Numbered from the stretch's first letter, positions 48,868-57,490 are shown. The stretch: 64,000 bases of DNA from Lysobacter sp. Root916 (GCF_001429785.1 NZ_LMJF01000012.1:188014-252013), one strand, 5' to 3'. Made by a program: numbers and translations. Notes: generated from the letters alone by a model not told the origin.

Positions 48868-48899
48868 ACAAAAAAAAGCCCCGGCTTGTGGCCGGGGCT
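48868..48899 (-). terminator. Terminator after pilin 2
   Basis: On the minus strand AGCCCCGGCCACAAGCCGGG forms a GC-rich stem (GCCCCGGC / GCCGGGGC), followed by a run of eight or more T. It lies 28 bases after the pilin 2 stop. Confidence 0.9.
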
Positions 48900-48927
48900 C
48901 GGGTCTTACGCGTTGCCTAAGTCGTGC

Positions 48928-49353
48928 TTACGGACGGCACTCGGCCGGCAGCTGCGACGGCGGAACGTTGGCAGCGGTGTTCGTGCAGCGCCAGTCGATA
49001 CGGCCAGCGGCAGCGGTCGGAGCCAGCGAGAACACGGCCTGGACGTCAGCACCGGTGCTGCGGGTGGTCGCGGTGATCGTGCCGCCGTTGGCGACGACGA
49101 CCGTGGCGCAGTAATCGCTCTGCGAGAAGGTGTAGCCGGTGTTGGTGCTGCTGACCAGGGCCAGCGAGCCGCGGTCCTGAGCGGTTTCGGACACGGCCAG
49201 CTTGGCGGCCGCGGCGACGTTCAGGCACTCAGCGTTCTTGGTGCGGATCGAGTAGTCCTGGTAGGCCGGGAGCGCGATGGCGATCAGGATGCCGAGGATC
49301 GCGATCACGATCATCAGTTCGATCAGGGTGAAGCCTTGCTGGTTGTTCTTCAT
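48928..49353 (-). CDS. Type IV major-pilin-like protein, pilin 2
   Basis: The 141-residue prepilin starts MKNNQQG followed by [20 protein letters not shown], the PilD cleavage and helix signature with Glu5. It is nearly the same as pilin 3; by eye about nine residues in ten agree. Differences cluster in the central loop ([18 protein letters not shown]) and near WRCTN. Four cysteines are conserved. A Thr/Ser-rich segment, [15 protein letters not shown], is a plausible O-glycosylation region. It has a sigma-54 promoter at 49453-49467 and a terminator at 48868-48899, and a GT-C-like gene follows. Confidence 0.95.
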   Translation of the reverse strand: MKNNQQGFTLIELMIVIAILGILIAIALPAYQDYSIRTKNAECLNVAAAAKLAVSETAQDRGSLALVSSTNTGYTFSQSDYCATVVVANGGTITATTRSTGADVQAVFSLAPTAAAGRIDWRCTNTAANVPPSQLPAECRP

Positions 49354-49452
49354 TGTGTTTCCCCTAGGAGTGGTGAACTTCACGTGCCTGCTGGCCCGGC
49401 TTGGCGGTCCGTCGGCTTGCCGTGCGTAACTGCACGTGCACGGAAAGCTTAC

Positions 49453-49467
49453 GCACAACCCATGCCA
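49453..49467 (-). promoter_or_regulatory. Sigma-54 promoter of pilin 2
   Basis: On the minus strand TGGCATGGGTTGTGC keeps the invariant GG and GC at -24 and -12 with correct spacing, but the TTG of the -12 box is less typical. The leader to the start codon is about 88 bases and closely resembles the leader of pilin 3. Confidence 0.8.
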
Positions 49468-49657
49468 ACAAGGCCAACTTAAGTCTCGAAAAGACTGCCT
49501 TGTTGGTGCCGGTACGTCGAATGAGAGCGCAGTCGCAGTTAATTGGTGAACGACGGCAGGCATGAAGAAGTCACATTGAGGATGATTGCTCTGTTGGGGG
49601 CGAATATGTGATTTATGGACATTTCTTGTCCTAATCAGGGTTCAGGTTTTCTGAAGC

Positions 49658-49684
49658 AAAAAAAAGCCCCGGCGAACCGGGGCT
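49658..49684 (-). terminator. Terminator after pilin 3
   Basis: On the minus strand AGCCCCGG, loop TTCG, CCGGGGCT is followed by eight T. It is similar to the terminator after pilin 2 and lies 24 bases after the pilin 3 stop. Confidence 0.9.
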
Positions 49685-49708
49685 TGGGATCATCGGGTAG
49701 TGCGGGGG

Positions 49709-50137
49709 TTACTTCGGGCGGCACTCGGCCGGCAGCTGCGACGGCGGAACGTTGGCAGCGGTGTTCTTGCATTCCCAGTCGATGCGGCCCAGTGCGCCAG
49801 TCGGGATCAGCGAGAAGATGGCCTGCACGTTGGCGCCTGTGCTCTTGGTGGTCGCGGTGATCGTGCCGCCATTGGCGACCGTCACCGAGGCGCAGTAGTC
49901 GCTGGACTCGAAGGTGTAACCGGTGTTGGTGGAGCTGACCAGGGACAGCGAGCCGCGGTCCTGGGCGGTTTCGGACACGGCCAGCTTGGCAGCCGCAGAG
50001 ACGTTCAGGCACTCGGCGTTCTTGGTGCGGATCGAGTAGTCCTGGTAGGCCGGCAGAGCGATGGCGATCAGGATGCCGAGGATCGCGATCACGATCATCA
50101 GTTCGATCAGGGTGAAGCCTTGCTGGTTGTTTTTCAT
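49709..50137 (-). CDS. Type IV major-pilin-like protein, pilin 3
   Basis: The 142-residue prepilin starts MKNNQQG, with cleavage before Phe8 and Glu at mature position 5. Cysteines at 43, 82, 123 and 139 of the precursor can make two disulfides. It ends QLPAECRPK. It is a close duplicate of pilin 2, including leader and terminator style, differing in the central exposed region ([18 protein letters not shown]). Unlike pilins 1 and 2 it has no GT-C-like gene directly behind it. It has the best-formed -24 element of the duplicate pair. Which of the three is the main pilin is not clear from sequence. Confidence 0.95.
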   Translation of the reverse strand: MKNNQQGFTLIELMIVIAILGILIAIALPAYQDYSIRTKNAECLNVSAAAKLAVSETAQDRGSLSLVSSTNTGYTFESSDYCASVTVANGGTITATTKSTGANVQAIFSLIPTGALGRIDWECKNTAANVPPSQLPAECRPK

Positions 50138-50233
50138 GACTTTTTTCCTAGGGGTGGTGTGAGTCACGTGCCGGCTCGCTCGGCCTGGCGATCCGTCGCC
50201 GGCCGCACGAGTAGCGCGTGCCCTAGGTATCAC

Positions 50234-50248
50234 GCACAACTCGTGCCA
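50234..50248 (-). promoter_or_regulatory. Sigma-54 promoter of pilin 3
   Basis: On the minus strand TGGCACGAGTTGTGC has a perfect -24 half and GC at -12. An AT-rich tract (about 50255-50295) lies upstream, where an IHF bend or PilR sites might fall. The leader is about 85 bases. Confidence 0.85.
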
Positions 50249-50309
50249 GCCTGTTTGGGACATTAAAATCTCTAAAAAGAAAATATCGTCACATTTAGAG
50301 TCTCCGAAA

Positions 50310-50333
50310 GGGGCGGGCGAGCTGCCCTTTTTT
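50310..50333 (+). terminator. Plus-strand terminator-like hairpin with no plus-strand gene before it
   Basis: GGGCGGGCGAGCTGCCC can fold with a GGGC/GCCC stem and is followed by TTTTTT. It lies upstream of the pilin 3 promoter and 260 bases before the next plus-strand gene. It could end a short RNA from the pilin leader region or be chance. Nothing else is seen in 50334-50596 except the promoter region expected for the next gene. Confidence 0.35.
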
Positions 50334-50596
50334 GTCAGTCGGGGAGGCGATGGTGACCATGAGCGTCACATCCGTGACTGGCCCCGGGCCGGATTCCGTG
50401 CGACGCGCTGTCGGCGAACGGCGACGGCCTGCCCGTGCGGTGATCCAGGTCGCAGCTCGACGGTCGCCGTGTGGCAGGCCTGAGGCGAGCTTGCATACTA
50501 GATAGGCTGCATAGCCCCGGCGTCCGTCGCCGCCTTTGCCGTGGAACCTGCGCGCGCGCAGGTGCTGAATCGTTGCCTGTACGCCTTGGGGGCTGA

Positions 50597-50977
50597 GTGA
50601 TCCGCGAAATTTTCATGATCCTGTTCGTGAGCTGCTCGACCATCGGCAGCCAGTTGCTGATCAAGCGCGCGTTGCTGCAACTGGCCGTGCGCAGCCCCGA
50701 CCTGAAGGGGTTCGACTGGTTGATGTCGGCCATGCTGTCGCCGGGCGTACTGGCCGCGATCGCGATCCAGGGGCTGGGCTTCACCATCTGGGTGATCGTC
50801 GTGAGCCGGGTCAAGCTCGGCATGGCGTTCGCGATCTCCGGCGCGACCATGTACATACTGATGGCGACCGCGAGCTGGCTGGTCTATGGCGAGCGGCTCA
50901 CGCCGGCGCAATGGGTCGGCGTCGCGCTGGTGTCGTCCGGGGTTTTGCTGCTGGCATCGGTGGGGCAGGGCTCCTGA
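50597..50977 (+). CDS. Small four-helix EamA/SMR-type transporter, candidate lipid-linked sugar flippase
   Basis: This 126-residue protein has four membrane helices and resembles half-size EamA/DMT proteins such as ArnE/ArnF, which move undecaprenyl phosphate sugars. The end ATMYILMATASWLVYGERLTPAQWVGVALVSSGVLLLA is a typical DMT helix pair with the GE loop. The GTG start at 50597 follows TTGGGGG. It is the first gene of a five-gene plus-strand run with glycosyltransferases, fitting a flippase role, but a small multidrug-type transporter cannot be excluded. Confidence 0.75.
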   Translation: MIREIFMILFVSCSTIGSQLLIKRALLQLAVRSPDLKGFDWLMSAMLSPGVLAAIAIQGLGFTIWVIVVSRVKLGMAFAISGATMYILMATASWLVYGERLTPAQWVGVALVSSGVLLLASVGQGS

Positions 50978-50988
50978 GCGTCGCGCGC

Positions 50989-51783
50989 GTGCCCGAATCG
51001 CTGCATTCCTTCGTCGTTCCCGCCTATGGGCGCTCGCCGCATCTGCGCGCGTGCCTGGACTCGCTGCGCGCGCAGAGCCTGCCTTCGCGTCTGCATGTGG
51101 CGACTTCGACGCCCTACGAGGGGCTGGCCGAACTGGCGCGCGAGTACGGCGCCACGCTCGCGGTGCACGCCCCGAACGCCGGCATCGGCCGCGACTGGAA
51201 CCAGGCCCTGGCCCAGGCCGACACGCCCTGGGTCACGATCGCGCACCAGGACGATCTCTACCTGCCCGAGTTCACCCGCCGCACCTTGGATGCCGCCGCC
51301 GCGCATCCGGACGCGGCCTTGCTGTTCACCGGTTACGCCGAACTGCTGGGCGATAGCGAGGCCGTGCGCGGCGCCACCGCGATGCTGCGGATCAAGCGCC
51401 TGCTGCTGGAGCTGGCGTTTCTGGGGCGCGGCGCGATCGCGCGACCGGGCGCCAAGCTGCGCGCGCTGCGCTTCGGCTGCCCGATCCCGTGCCCGTCGGT
51501 GACCCTGGCGCGCGGGCCGGTACCGCCGCGCTTCCGCGAGGACCTGCGCGTCAATCTGGATTGGGACGCCTGGGTTCGGCGCGCGCGGGAGCCGGGCGCG
51601 TTCGTGTACATTCGCGAGCAATTGATGCTGCATCGCATCCACCCCGGCAGCGAAACCAGCGCGGGCGTGCGCGATGGGGTGCGTGCGGCGGAGGACCAGA
51701 TGATGTTCGATTCCCTGTGGCCGCGACCGATCGCACGCCTGCTCGCGCGCGCCTATCGCCTGTCCTACGAAAGCGCCGCCTGA
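50989..51783 (+). CDS. Family 2 glycosyltransferase, soluble
   Basis: This 264-residue GT-A type protein opens HSFVVPAYGRSPHLRACLDSLRAQ and has NAGIGRDWNQALAQADTPWVTIAHQDDLYLPEF, where the QDD is the nucleotide-sugar/metal site. No membrane helix is seen. I start at GTG 50989, 11 bases after the preceding stop; other starts would overlap that gene. It overlaps the next gene by one base. Donor and acceptor are not known; it could extend or build a sugar for the neighbouring pilin machinery. Confidence 0.82.
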   Translation: MPESLHSFVVPAYGRSPHLRACLDSLRAQSLPSRLHVATSTPYEGLAELAREYGATLAVHAPNAGIGRDWNQALAQADTPWVTIAHQDDLYLPEFTRRTLDAAAAHPDAALLFTGYAELLGDSEAVRGATAMLRIKRLLLELAFLGRGAIARPGAKLRALRFGCPIPCPSVTLARGPVPPRFREDLRVNLDWDAWVRRAREPGAFVYIREQLMLHRIHPGSETSAGVRDGVRAAEDQMMFDSLWPRPIARLLARAYRLSYESAA

Positions 51784-52799
51784 TGAGTCAGCTCGCCGAA
51801 CCGATCGCTGCTTTGCCCGGGCTGGATCCCGCGACCGACGCGCCGCGTATCGCCGTGGTCGTGCCCTGCCATCGCGTGCGCGAGCATATTCTGGGCGTGA
51901 TCGAGGACGTGCCAGCGGCGGTGTGGCGCATCTACGTGGTCGACGACGCCTGCCCGGAGCAATCCGGCCGCTACGTCGAAAGCGAATGCCGCGATCCGCG
52001 CGTGCGCGTGCTGTTCAACGAGGTCAACCTGGGCGTGGGCGGCGCGGTGATGGCCGGCTACCGCAGCGCGGTGGCCGACGGCGCCGATGTGGTGGTCAAG
52101 ATGGACGGCGACGGTCAGATGGCCGGTGCGGCGCTGCCGCAGTTGGTCGGGCCGATCCTGCGCGGCGACGCCGACTACACCAAGGGCAACCGCTTCTACG
52201 ACCTGGCCCAGATCGGCCGCATGCCCAAGCTGCGCATCTTCGGCAACGCCATGCTGTCGTTCATGACCAAGATTTCGTCCGGCTACTGGGACGTGTTCGA
52301 CCCGACCAACGGCTACACCGCGATCCACGCCAAGGTGGTGGCCAAGCTGCCGCTGAAGAAGATCAGCCGGCGCTATTTCTTCGAGACCGACATGCTGTTC
52401 CGGCTCAACATCATCCGCGCGGTGGTGGTGGACGTGCCGATGGACGCGCGCTACGGCGCCGAGACCAGCAATCTGCGCATCTCCAAGATCCTGTTCGACT
52501 TCCTGTTCAAGCATGTGCGCAACACCTGCAAGCGGGTGTTCTACAACTACTTCCTGCGCGACCTGTCGCTGGCGTCGATCGAGCTGGCGTTCGGCCTGCT
52601 GTTCATGGCGGTCGGTGGCGCGATGGGTCTGGGGTTCTGGATCGAGTCGTTCCGCAGTGGGGTGCCCACCAGTGCCGGTAGTGTGATGCTGGCGGCCTTG
52701 CAGATCATCGTCGGAATTCAATTATTGCTTGGGTTCCTGGCCTACGACATTTCCGCAGTGCCGCGGCGTGCCGTGCATCCGCTGTTGCGCGATGAATAA
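51783..52799 (+). CDS. GtrB/Dpm1-like polyprenyl-phosphate glycosyltransferase
   Basis: This 338-residue family 2 enzyme has a catalytic domain (about 20-230): RIAVVVPCHRVREHI, the metal and donor sites DD at 54-55 and MDGDGQM with Asp108 and Asp110, and NLGVGGAVMAGYRSA typical of DPM/GtrB enzymes. The C-terminus has two membrane helices (about 262-285 and 300-325). Such enzymes load a single sugar on undecaprenyl phosphate on the cytoplasmic side for flipping and later use by a GT-C enzyme. That is exactly what the neighbouring transporter and membrane proteins could provide. Confidence 0.88.
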   Translation: MSQLAEPIAALPGLDPATDAPRIAVVVPCHRVREHILGVIEDVPAAVWRIYVVDDACPEQSGRYVESECRDPRVRVLFNEVNLGVGGAVMAGYRSAVADGADVVVKMDGDGQMAGAALPQLVGPILRGDADYTKGNRFYDLAQIGRMPKLRIFGNAMLSFMTKISSGYWDVFDPTNGYTAIHAKVVAKLPLKKISRRYFFETDMLFRLNIIRAVVVDVPMDARYGAETSNLRISKILFDFLFKHVRNTCKRVFYNYFLRDLSLASIELAFGLLFMAVGGAMGLGFWIESFRSGVPTSAGSVMLAALQIIVGIQLLLGFLAYDISAVPRRAVHPLLRDE

Positions 52800-52823
52800 G
52801 CCCACATCGATCGCGGGGGCGTC

Positions 52824-53489
52824 ATGAGGATCGGTCCGCTGCTGCGGGCATGCATGCCCGCGTCGCTGGAACGTGCGGCAGCCAATGCCTATCGCGCGAT
52901 ATTCGTGGACTTGGACCGGGTGGCCGCGAAGTTGGCCGAGGCGCTGCCGGCCGACGCCAGCGTGCTGGACATCGGCGGTGGCGATGGCGAGCTGCTGAAC
53001 CGATTGTTCGCGCTGCGTCCGGACCTGCGCGTGACCATGGTCGATGTGGCCGGCAGCGTGGGCCGGTTCCTGCGCCCGCAGTTCCAGGCGCGCGTTGCCT
53101 TGGTGCCCTCGACCACCATCCAGGATCATTTGCTGTCCCTGCCGGGCAAGTACGATGCGGCGATCGTGGTCGACGTCATGCACCATGTCGCCCCGGAGCA
53201 GCGCGAGGATTTCCTACGCGCCGTCAGCGATGCGCTGCGGCCGGGCGCGCCGTTGCTTATCAAGGACGTCGAGCCTGGCCATTACCGGGCGACGCTGGGT
53301 TTCCTGGCCGACAAATACATCAGCGGCGATCGCGGCGTGATGCTGATCGGATCGGCGCAGGTGGCGGAGATGGCGCGGCGTCTGTTGCCCGACAGCGCGC
53401 CGGCCGAGCTGGGTCTGTTGACGATAGACCGCCCCAACTATCTGGTGCGCGTGTGCGTACCCCAAGGCGACACGCCATGCAGCCGTTGA
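52824..53489 (+). CDS. Class I SAM-dependent methyltransferase
   Basis: This 221-residue protein has the SAM motif SVLDIGGGDGELLNRLF near residues 46-62, the acidic end of strand 2 at TMVDVAG, and a Methyltransf_12-type stretch YDAAIVVDVMHHVAPEQREDFLRAVSDALRPG. The final part is variable. It follows the GtrB-like gene after 24 bases and overlaps the next methyltransferase by 13 bases. A role in O-methylating a sugar or lipid intermediate is suggested by context only. Confidence 0.83.
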   Translation: MRIGPLLRACMPASLERAAANAYRAIFVDLDRVAAKLAEALPADASVLDIGGGDGELLNRLFALRPDLRVTMVDVAGSVGRFLRPQFQARVALVPSTTIQDHLLSLPGKYDAAIVVDVMHHVAPEQREDFLRAVSDALRPGAPLLIKDVEPGHYRATLGFLADKYISGDRGVMLIGSAQVAEMARRLLPDSAPAELGLLTIDRPNYLVRVCVPQGDTPCSR

Positions 53490-54190
53490 GCTATACCGCC
53501 CTGGAGGCCGTGAAGGTGCCGCGGCCGCGCGATCGCGTCGCCCAGATCGAGGCGCATGCGCGCGGCAAACGGGTTTTCGATCTGGGCGCCCTGGACGAGA
53601 CGGCCTACGCCGCCAAACAGGACAACGGCCGCTGGCTGCACGCTCGCCTGTGCTCCGTCGCGCACGAGGTGGTGGGCATAGACAACTCTGCGTTGGTGCC
53701 TCCCGAAGGGCTGCAGACGCGCCCGAACGGACGCATCGTCAATGCGGACATTTTCGCGCTGTCGTCGTCGGTCGCACTCTATGGCCGGCCCGACGTGATC
53801 GTCGCCGGCGAACTGATCGAGCATCTGCCCGACACGCTGGCGTTCCTGCGCAGCCTTAAGGCCAGTCCGGAGCTGGCCGGCGTCGACTTCGTATTTTCCA
53901 CGCCGAATGCCTGCAGCTGGCACAACATCGCGATCGGGCTGATGGGGCGCGAGTCGACCCATCAGGACCATCTGCAAATCTATTCCTACAAGACGCTGCG
54001 GACCCTGTTCGACCGCGCCGGCGTCGAGTTGTTGTCGCTGCAGCCCTATGGTGCGCGCTTCGACGAGATGATCGAGCGTAGCGGCGGCGCGACCCGGGTT
54101 GCGGTCAAGGGCTTCCAGGCCACGATCAATGCGCTGGAGTGGGTCACGCCGGTGCTCAGCGCCGGTTGGGTCGGCGTGGCGCGGATCTGA
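53477..54190 (+). CDS. Class I SAM-dependent methyltransferase, UbiG-like fold
   Basis: This 237-residue protein starts MQPLSYTALEAVKVPRPRDR. KRVFDLGALDETAYAAK is an unusual version of motif I, with GALDE in place of GCG.G. VVGIDNSAL (motif II) and PDVIVAGELIEHLPDTLAFLRSL (motif IV) are normal. Later FSTPNACSWHNIAIGLMGRESTHQDHLQIYSYKTLRTLFDRAG is typical of the family. The changed glycine motif leaves some doubt about SAM binding. It is the last gene of the plus-strand run, 46 bases from the convergent pilR end. Confidence 0.82.
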   Translation: MQPLSYTALEAVKVPRPRDRVAQIEAHARGKRVFDLGALDETAYAAKQDNGRWLHARLCSVAHEVVGIDNSALVPPEGLQTRPNGRIVNADIFALSSSVALYGRPDVIVAGELIEHLPDTLAFLRSLKASPELAGVDFVFSTPNACSWHNIAIGLMGRESTHQDHLQIYSYKTLRTLFDRAGVELLSLQPYGARFDEMIERSGGATRVAVKGFQATINALEWVTPVLSAGWVGVARI

Positions 54191-54236
54191 TGGGTCTGGC
54201 TGGTCCGGCCGTCAGCGTGGCGGGCGGCCGAACTCC

Positions 54237-55646
54237 TCAGTCGATCCCGAGCTTCTTGAGCTTGTAACGCAGCGCGCGGAAGGTGATGCCCAGCGCGGCG
54301 GCGGTGCGGGTCTTGTTGTAGCGGTTTTCCTGCAGCGCCTGCTGGATCGCGGCGCGTTCGATTTCCTCGATGTACGAGGGCAGGGCGCTGGTCGAGGTGT
54401 CGCGGGGGTTCAGCGTGCGCGGGTCGACGCCGGCCGCGGGAGCGGGCGCGGAGGTTGCCGCGGGAGCGCCCGCCACGGGCGCCGGCGCCTGGGTCGACAG
54501 GCGCGGCAGGCGCAGGTCGGCGGCGTTGAGCAGCTCGCCTTCGGCCAGGGCCAGGGCGCGCTCGAGGATGTTCTCCAGTTCGCGCACGTTGCCGGGGAAG
54601 GCATAGGCGCGCAGCGCTTCCAGGGCGTCGTCGCCCAGGCGCGGAATCGGGCGGCCTTGGGCGCTGGCGAGGCGTTCGAGCACCTTGCTGGCCAGGCCGG
54701 GCAGATCGTCCAGGCGTTCGCGCAGCGGCGGCACGCGCAGTTCGATCACGTTGATGCGGTAGTACAAGTCCTGGCGGAAGCGACCGTCGGCGACCAGCGC
54801 GGCCAGGTCCTTGTGGGTGGCCGAGAGGATGCGCACGTCGACCACGACCTCGGCCTGGGCGCCGACCGGACGGATCGACTTTTCCTGGATCGCGCGCAGC
54901 AGCTTGACCTGCATCGGCAGCGGCAGTTCGGCGACTTCGTCGAGGAACAGGGTACCGCCGTCGGCGGCCTGGAACAGGCCGGGCTTGTCGGCGTGGGCGC
55001 CGGTGAAGCTGCCCTTCTTGTGGCCGAAGAATTCGCTTTCCATCAGCTCGGCCGGGATCGCGCCGCAGTTGACCGGTACGAACGGACCGCCGGCGCGGCC
55101 GCCTTCGGCGTGGATGGTGCGCGCGACCAGCTCCTTGCCCACGCCGGACTCGCCGGCGATGTAGACCGGGGCCTGGCTGCGCGCGACCTTGCCGATGGTC
55201 TGGCGCAGCTTGGCCATGGCCGGCGATTCGCCGTATAGGCGCGAGGCGACGGTGTCGGCGGTGCTGCGGCGGCTCTCGTTCAGTTCCAGCGCGTGCCGGA
55301 CCAGATCGCGCAGCACGGTCAGTTCGACCGGCTTGGCGACGAAGTCGAAAGCCCCGGCCTTGAGCGCTTCCACCGCCGCTTCGACGTTGCCGAAGGCGGT
55401 GATCATCGCCACCGGGGTGTCCGGATGCTTCTGGCTGATCTCGGCGATCAGTTCCAGACCGGAGCCGTCGGGCAGGCGCATGTCGGTCAGGCAAAGATCG
55501 TAGCGATTGCGGGCCAGCTGGCTGCGCGCCTCCGAAACGCTGGAGGCGGTGTCGCAACGCAGGCCCATGCGGCCCAAAGTCATGACCAACAGCTCGCGAA
55601 TATCGCGCTCGTCGTCGATCACCAGTGCACTACGAGTTTCAGCCAT
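54237..55646 (-). CDS. pilR: Sigma-54-dependent response regulator PilR
   Basis: PilR activates sigma-54 pilin promoters when phosphorylated by PilS. The 469-residue protein has a receiver domain (about 5-120; DD at 11-12, phospho-acceptor Asp55). The AAA+ domain has [15 protein letters not shown] and the loop GSFTGA, which contacts sigma-54 (a Ser variant of GAFTGA also found in other PilR proteins). The C-terminal Fis-type helix-turn-helix is [25 protein letters not shown]. The targets are very likely the three -24/-12 promoters at 46740, 49453 and 50234. Confidence 0.96.
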   Translation of the reverse strand: MAETRSALVIDDERDIRELLVMTLGRMGLRCDTASSVSEARSQLARNRYDLCLTDMRLPDGSGLELIAEISQKHPDTPVAMITAFGNVEAAVEALKAGAFDFVAKPVELTVLRDLVRHALELNESRRSTADTVASRLYGESPAMAKLRQTIGKVARSQAPVYIAGESGVGKELVARTIHAEGGRAGGPFVPVNCGAIPAELMESEFFGHKKGSFTGAHADKPGLFQAADGGTLFLDEVAELPLPMQVKLLRAIQEKSIRPVGAQAEVVVDVRILSATHKDLAALVADGRFRQDLYYRINVIELRVPPLRERLDDLPGLASKVLERLASAQGRPIPRLGDDALEALRAYAFPGNVRELENILERALALAEGELLNAADLRLPRLSTQAPAPVAGAPAATSAPAPAAGVDPRTLNPRDTSTSALPSYIEEIERAAIQQALQENRYNKTRTAAALGITFRALRYKLKKLGID

Positions 55647-55711
55647 TGCATCCTCCGCCCGACACGATAGCTTAAGGGTGCGTCACGGCCAAGCCGGGAG
55701 CGTGCTCCAGG

Positions 55712-57331
55712 TCACGCCGGCAACATCGCGTTGGTGCCGGAGAGATGGATACGGAAGCAGCCGCCGCCGCCCGGCATGGGTACATAGTCGAGCGAGGCCT
55801 GGTTCGCCCGCACCAGCTCGCGGGCGATGTACAGGCCCAGTCCGGTGCCGTGGCTGGAGGTGGTGAAGAACGGCCGGAACAGCCGCGAGGCCACCGATTC
55901 GGGAATGCCCGGGCCGCGATCCAGCACGTCGATCACCGGCGCCGCGCTCGCGTCCAGGTAGGCGTGCACGGTGACGCGCGCCGGTTCGCCCGGCATGCGG
56001 CCGTAGGTCAGGGCGTTGTGCACCAGCACGGTCAGGGCCTGATGCAGCTGGCGCGGATCGACCAGCGCCGGGATGCGCGGCTGCGCCGAGGTCGCGCGCA
56101 GGCTGTCCAGTTCGATCGGGTGGCTGGTGTTGTACTCGTCGACGAACTGGCGATTGAACGCGACCAGGTCGACATGCTCGGGCTTGGCCGGTTCGCGCCG
56201 CGCCATGCCCAGCACGTTCTCGACGATGCCGTTCATGCGCGTGCCCTGCTGGCGCACGATCTCGAGCAGGCGGCGGTCGGCCACGGCGATGTCGCGCGAC
56301 TCCTCCAGCAACTGCACGGCGTAACTGATCGCGGCCAGTGGGTTGCGGATCTCGTGGGCCAGGCTGGCCGAGAACCGGCCCAGCGCGGCCAGGGTGATCG
56401 ATTCGGCGCGGCGCGAGACCAGCGAGGTGTCGTCCAGGAAGATCAGGGTCTGGTCGCTGCCGGCGAGCAGCCGGGTGAAGCGCGGCACCACCTCGGGCTG
56501 GTCCGGCGCCATCTGCAGCGGGGTCTCGTCCGGGACCGCGTCGGCGCGCCAGCGCCCCAGCCGGCGCGCAAGCTCGGGCGAGGCGATCGCCAGGTTGCGG
56601 TGGCTGTGGTCGGAATGCTCGCCGGGTTCGCCCAGCAGCAGCATCGCGGCCTCGTTGGCTAGGCGCAGGCGTCCCTCGCCGTCGACCAGCAGCACGCCGG
56701 TACGCATGCGCCGGATGATGAGTTCGTTGACCTCGGCGTAATTGGCGGCCTCGGCGCCGCGGCGCTCGGCCAGGGCCGAGCTGGCGCGCATCTCGCGCCC
56801 GAGCAGGCTGGTCAGGGTGGCGATGGCCATGAAGCCCAGGGCGAACATGACCGGCTCGCCGACCACGCGCTCGCTGCCGTTGCCGATCAGCTCGCTGAAT
56901 GCGTACTCGCCCAGCAGCAGCGCCACCGCGATCACCGCCATGCTCAGGCCGTAGCGCATGCGCAGCAGCAGGGCCGCGGCGCCGACGTTGAACACCAGCA
57001 TCAGGGCGATGCCGGTGCCGGCGGCGGGCAGGGCGTGCAGGGCCAGGATGCCGGCCAGCAGGTCGACGGTGATGCCGATCAGGGCCTGGGTGTGCAGGTT
57101 GCCGCGGCGCCCGGACACGAACAGCAGCATCGCCGCCAGCATGTAGCCCAGGACCACGGCGCGCGCGAGCAGGGGCAGGCTGGGGGCGCGGATCAGGACC
57201 TGGGCCGGCCCGAACACCAGCAGCGCCAGCAGGGCGGCCTCCAGCAGCCGATACAGGGTGAAGAAGTACAGCTCGCGGCGCAGCGCATGGTCGGCGTCGG
57301 AGGCGGCGACGGGGGCGAGACCTGACGGCAA
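55712..57331 (-). CDS. pilS: Sensor histidine kinase PilS
   Basis: PilS is the membrane kinase partner of PilR. The 539-residue protein has about six membrane helices (residues 25-180), a PAS-like sensor part (about 200-300) and a HisKA domain with phospho-acceptor His326 in SLAHEIRNPLAAISYAVQLL. The ATPase domain has LVHNALTYGR (N box), DRGPGIPE (G1) and GTGLGLYIARELV (G2). It lies 65 bases upstream of pilR and reads away from sucC. In other species the membrane part senses pilin levels. Confidence 0.95.
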   Translation of the reverse strand: MPSGLAPVAASDADHALRRELYFFTLYRLLEAALLALLVFGPAQVLIRAPSLPLLARAVVLGYMLAAMLLFVSGRRGNLHTQALIGITVDLLAGILALHALPAAGTGIALMLVFNVGAAALLLRMRYGLSMAVIAVALLLGEYAFSELIGNGSERVVGEPVMFALGFMAIATLTSLLGREMRASSALAERRGAEAANYAEVNELIIRRMRTGVLLVDGEGRLRLANEAAMLLLGEPGEHSDHSHRNLAIASPELARRLGRWRADAVPDETPLQMAPDQPEVVPRFTRLLAGSDQTLIFLDDTSLVSRRAESITLAALGRFSASLAHEIRNPLAAISYAVQLLEESRDIAVADRRLLEIVRQQGTRMNGIVENVLGMARREPAKPEHVDLVAFNRQFVDEYNTSHPIELDSLRATSAQPRIPALVDPRQLHQALTVLVHNALTYGRMPGEPARVTVHAYLDASAAPVIDVLDRGPGIPESVASRLFRPFFTTSSHGTGLGLYIARELVRANQASLDYVPMPGGGGCFRIHLSGTNAMLPA

Positions 57332-57490
57332 GCGGCTGACCCTGTCCGGACGGAATGGCGCCGAGTATGCGCGAAAGCGCCCGGATCGCCCATGCGCCGG
57401 GCCCCGCGCGCCAGCCCTCCCGGGGCGGTCGCGGGCCGCCCCGGCGGGCTTTGCCGGGTCTGGCGGGGCCGGCCGGGTCCGGGCCCGGTT

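Noticed and set aside
50597..50977. Multidrug efflux protein of the SMR family
   Set aside because: The composition is similar, but the operon with GtrB-like and GT2 enzymes and the EamA-style C-terminal helix pair favour a lipid-sugar flippase. It is not ruled out.
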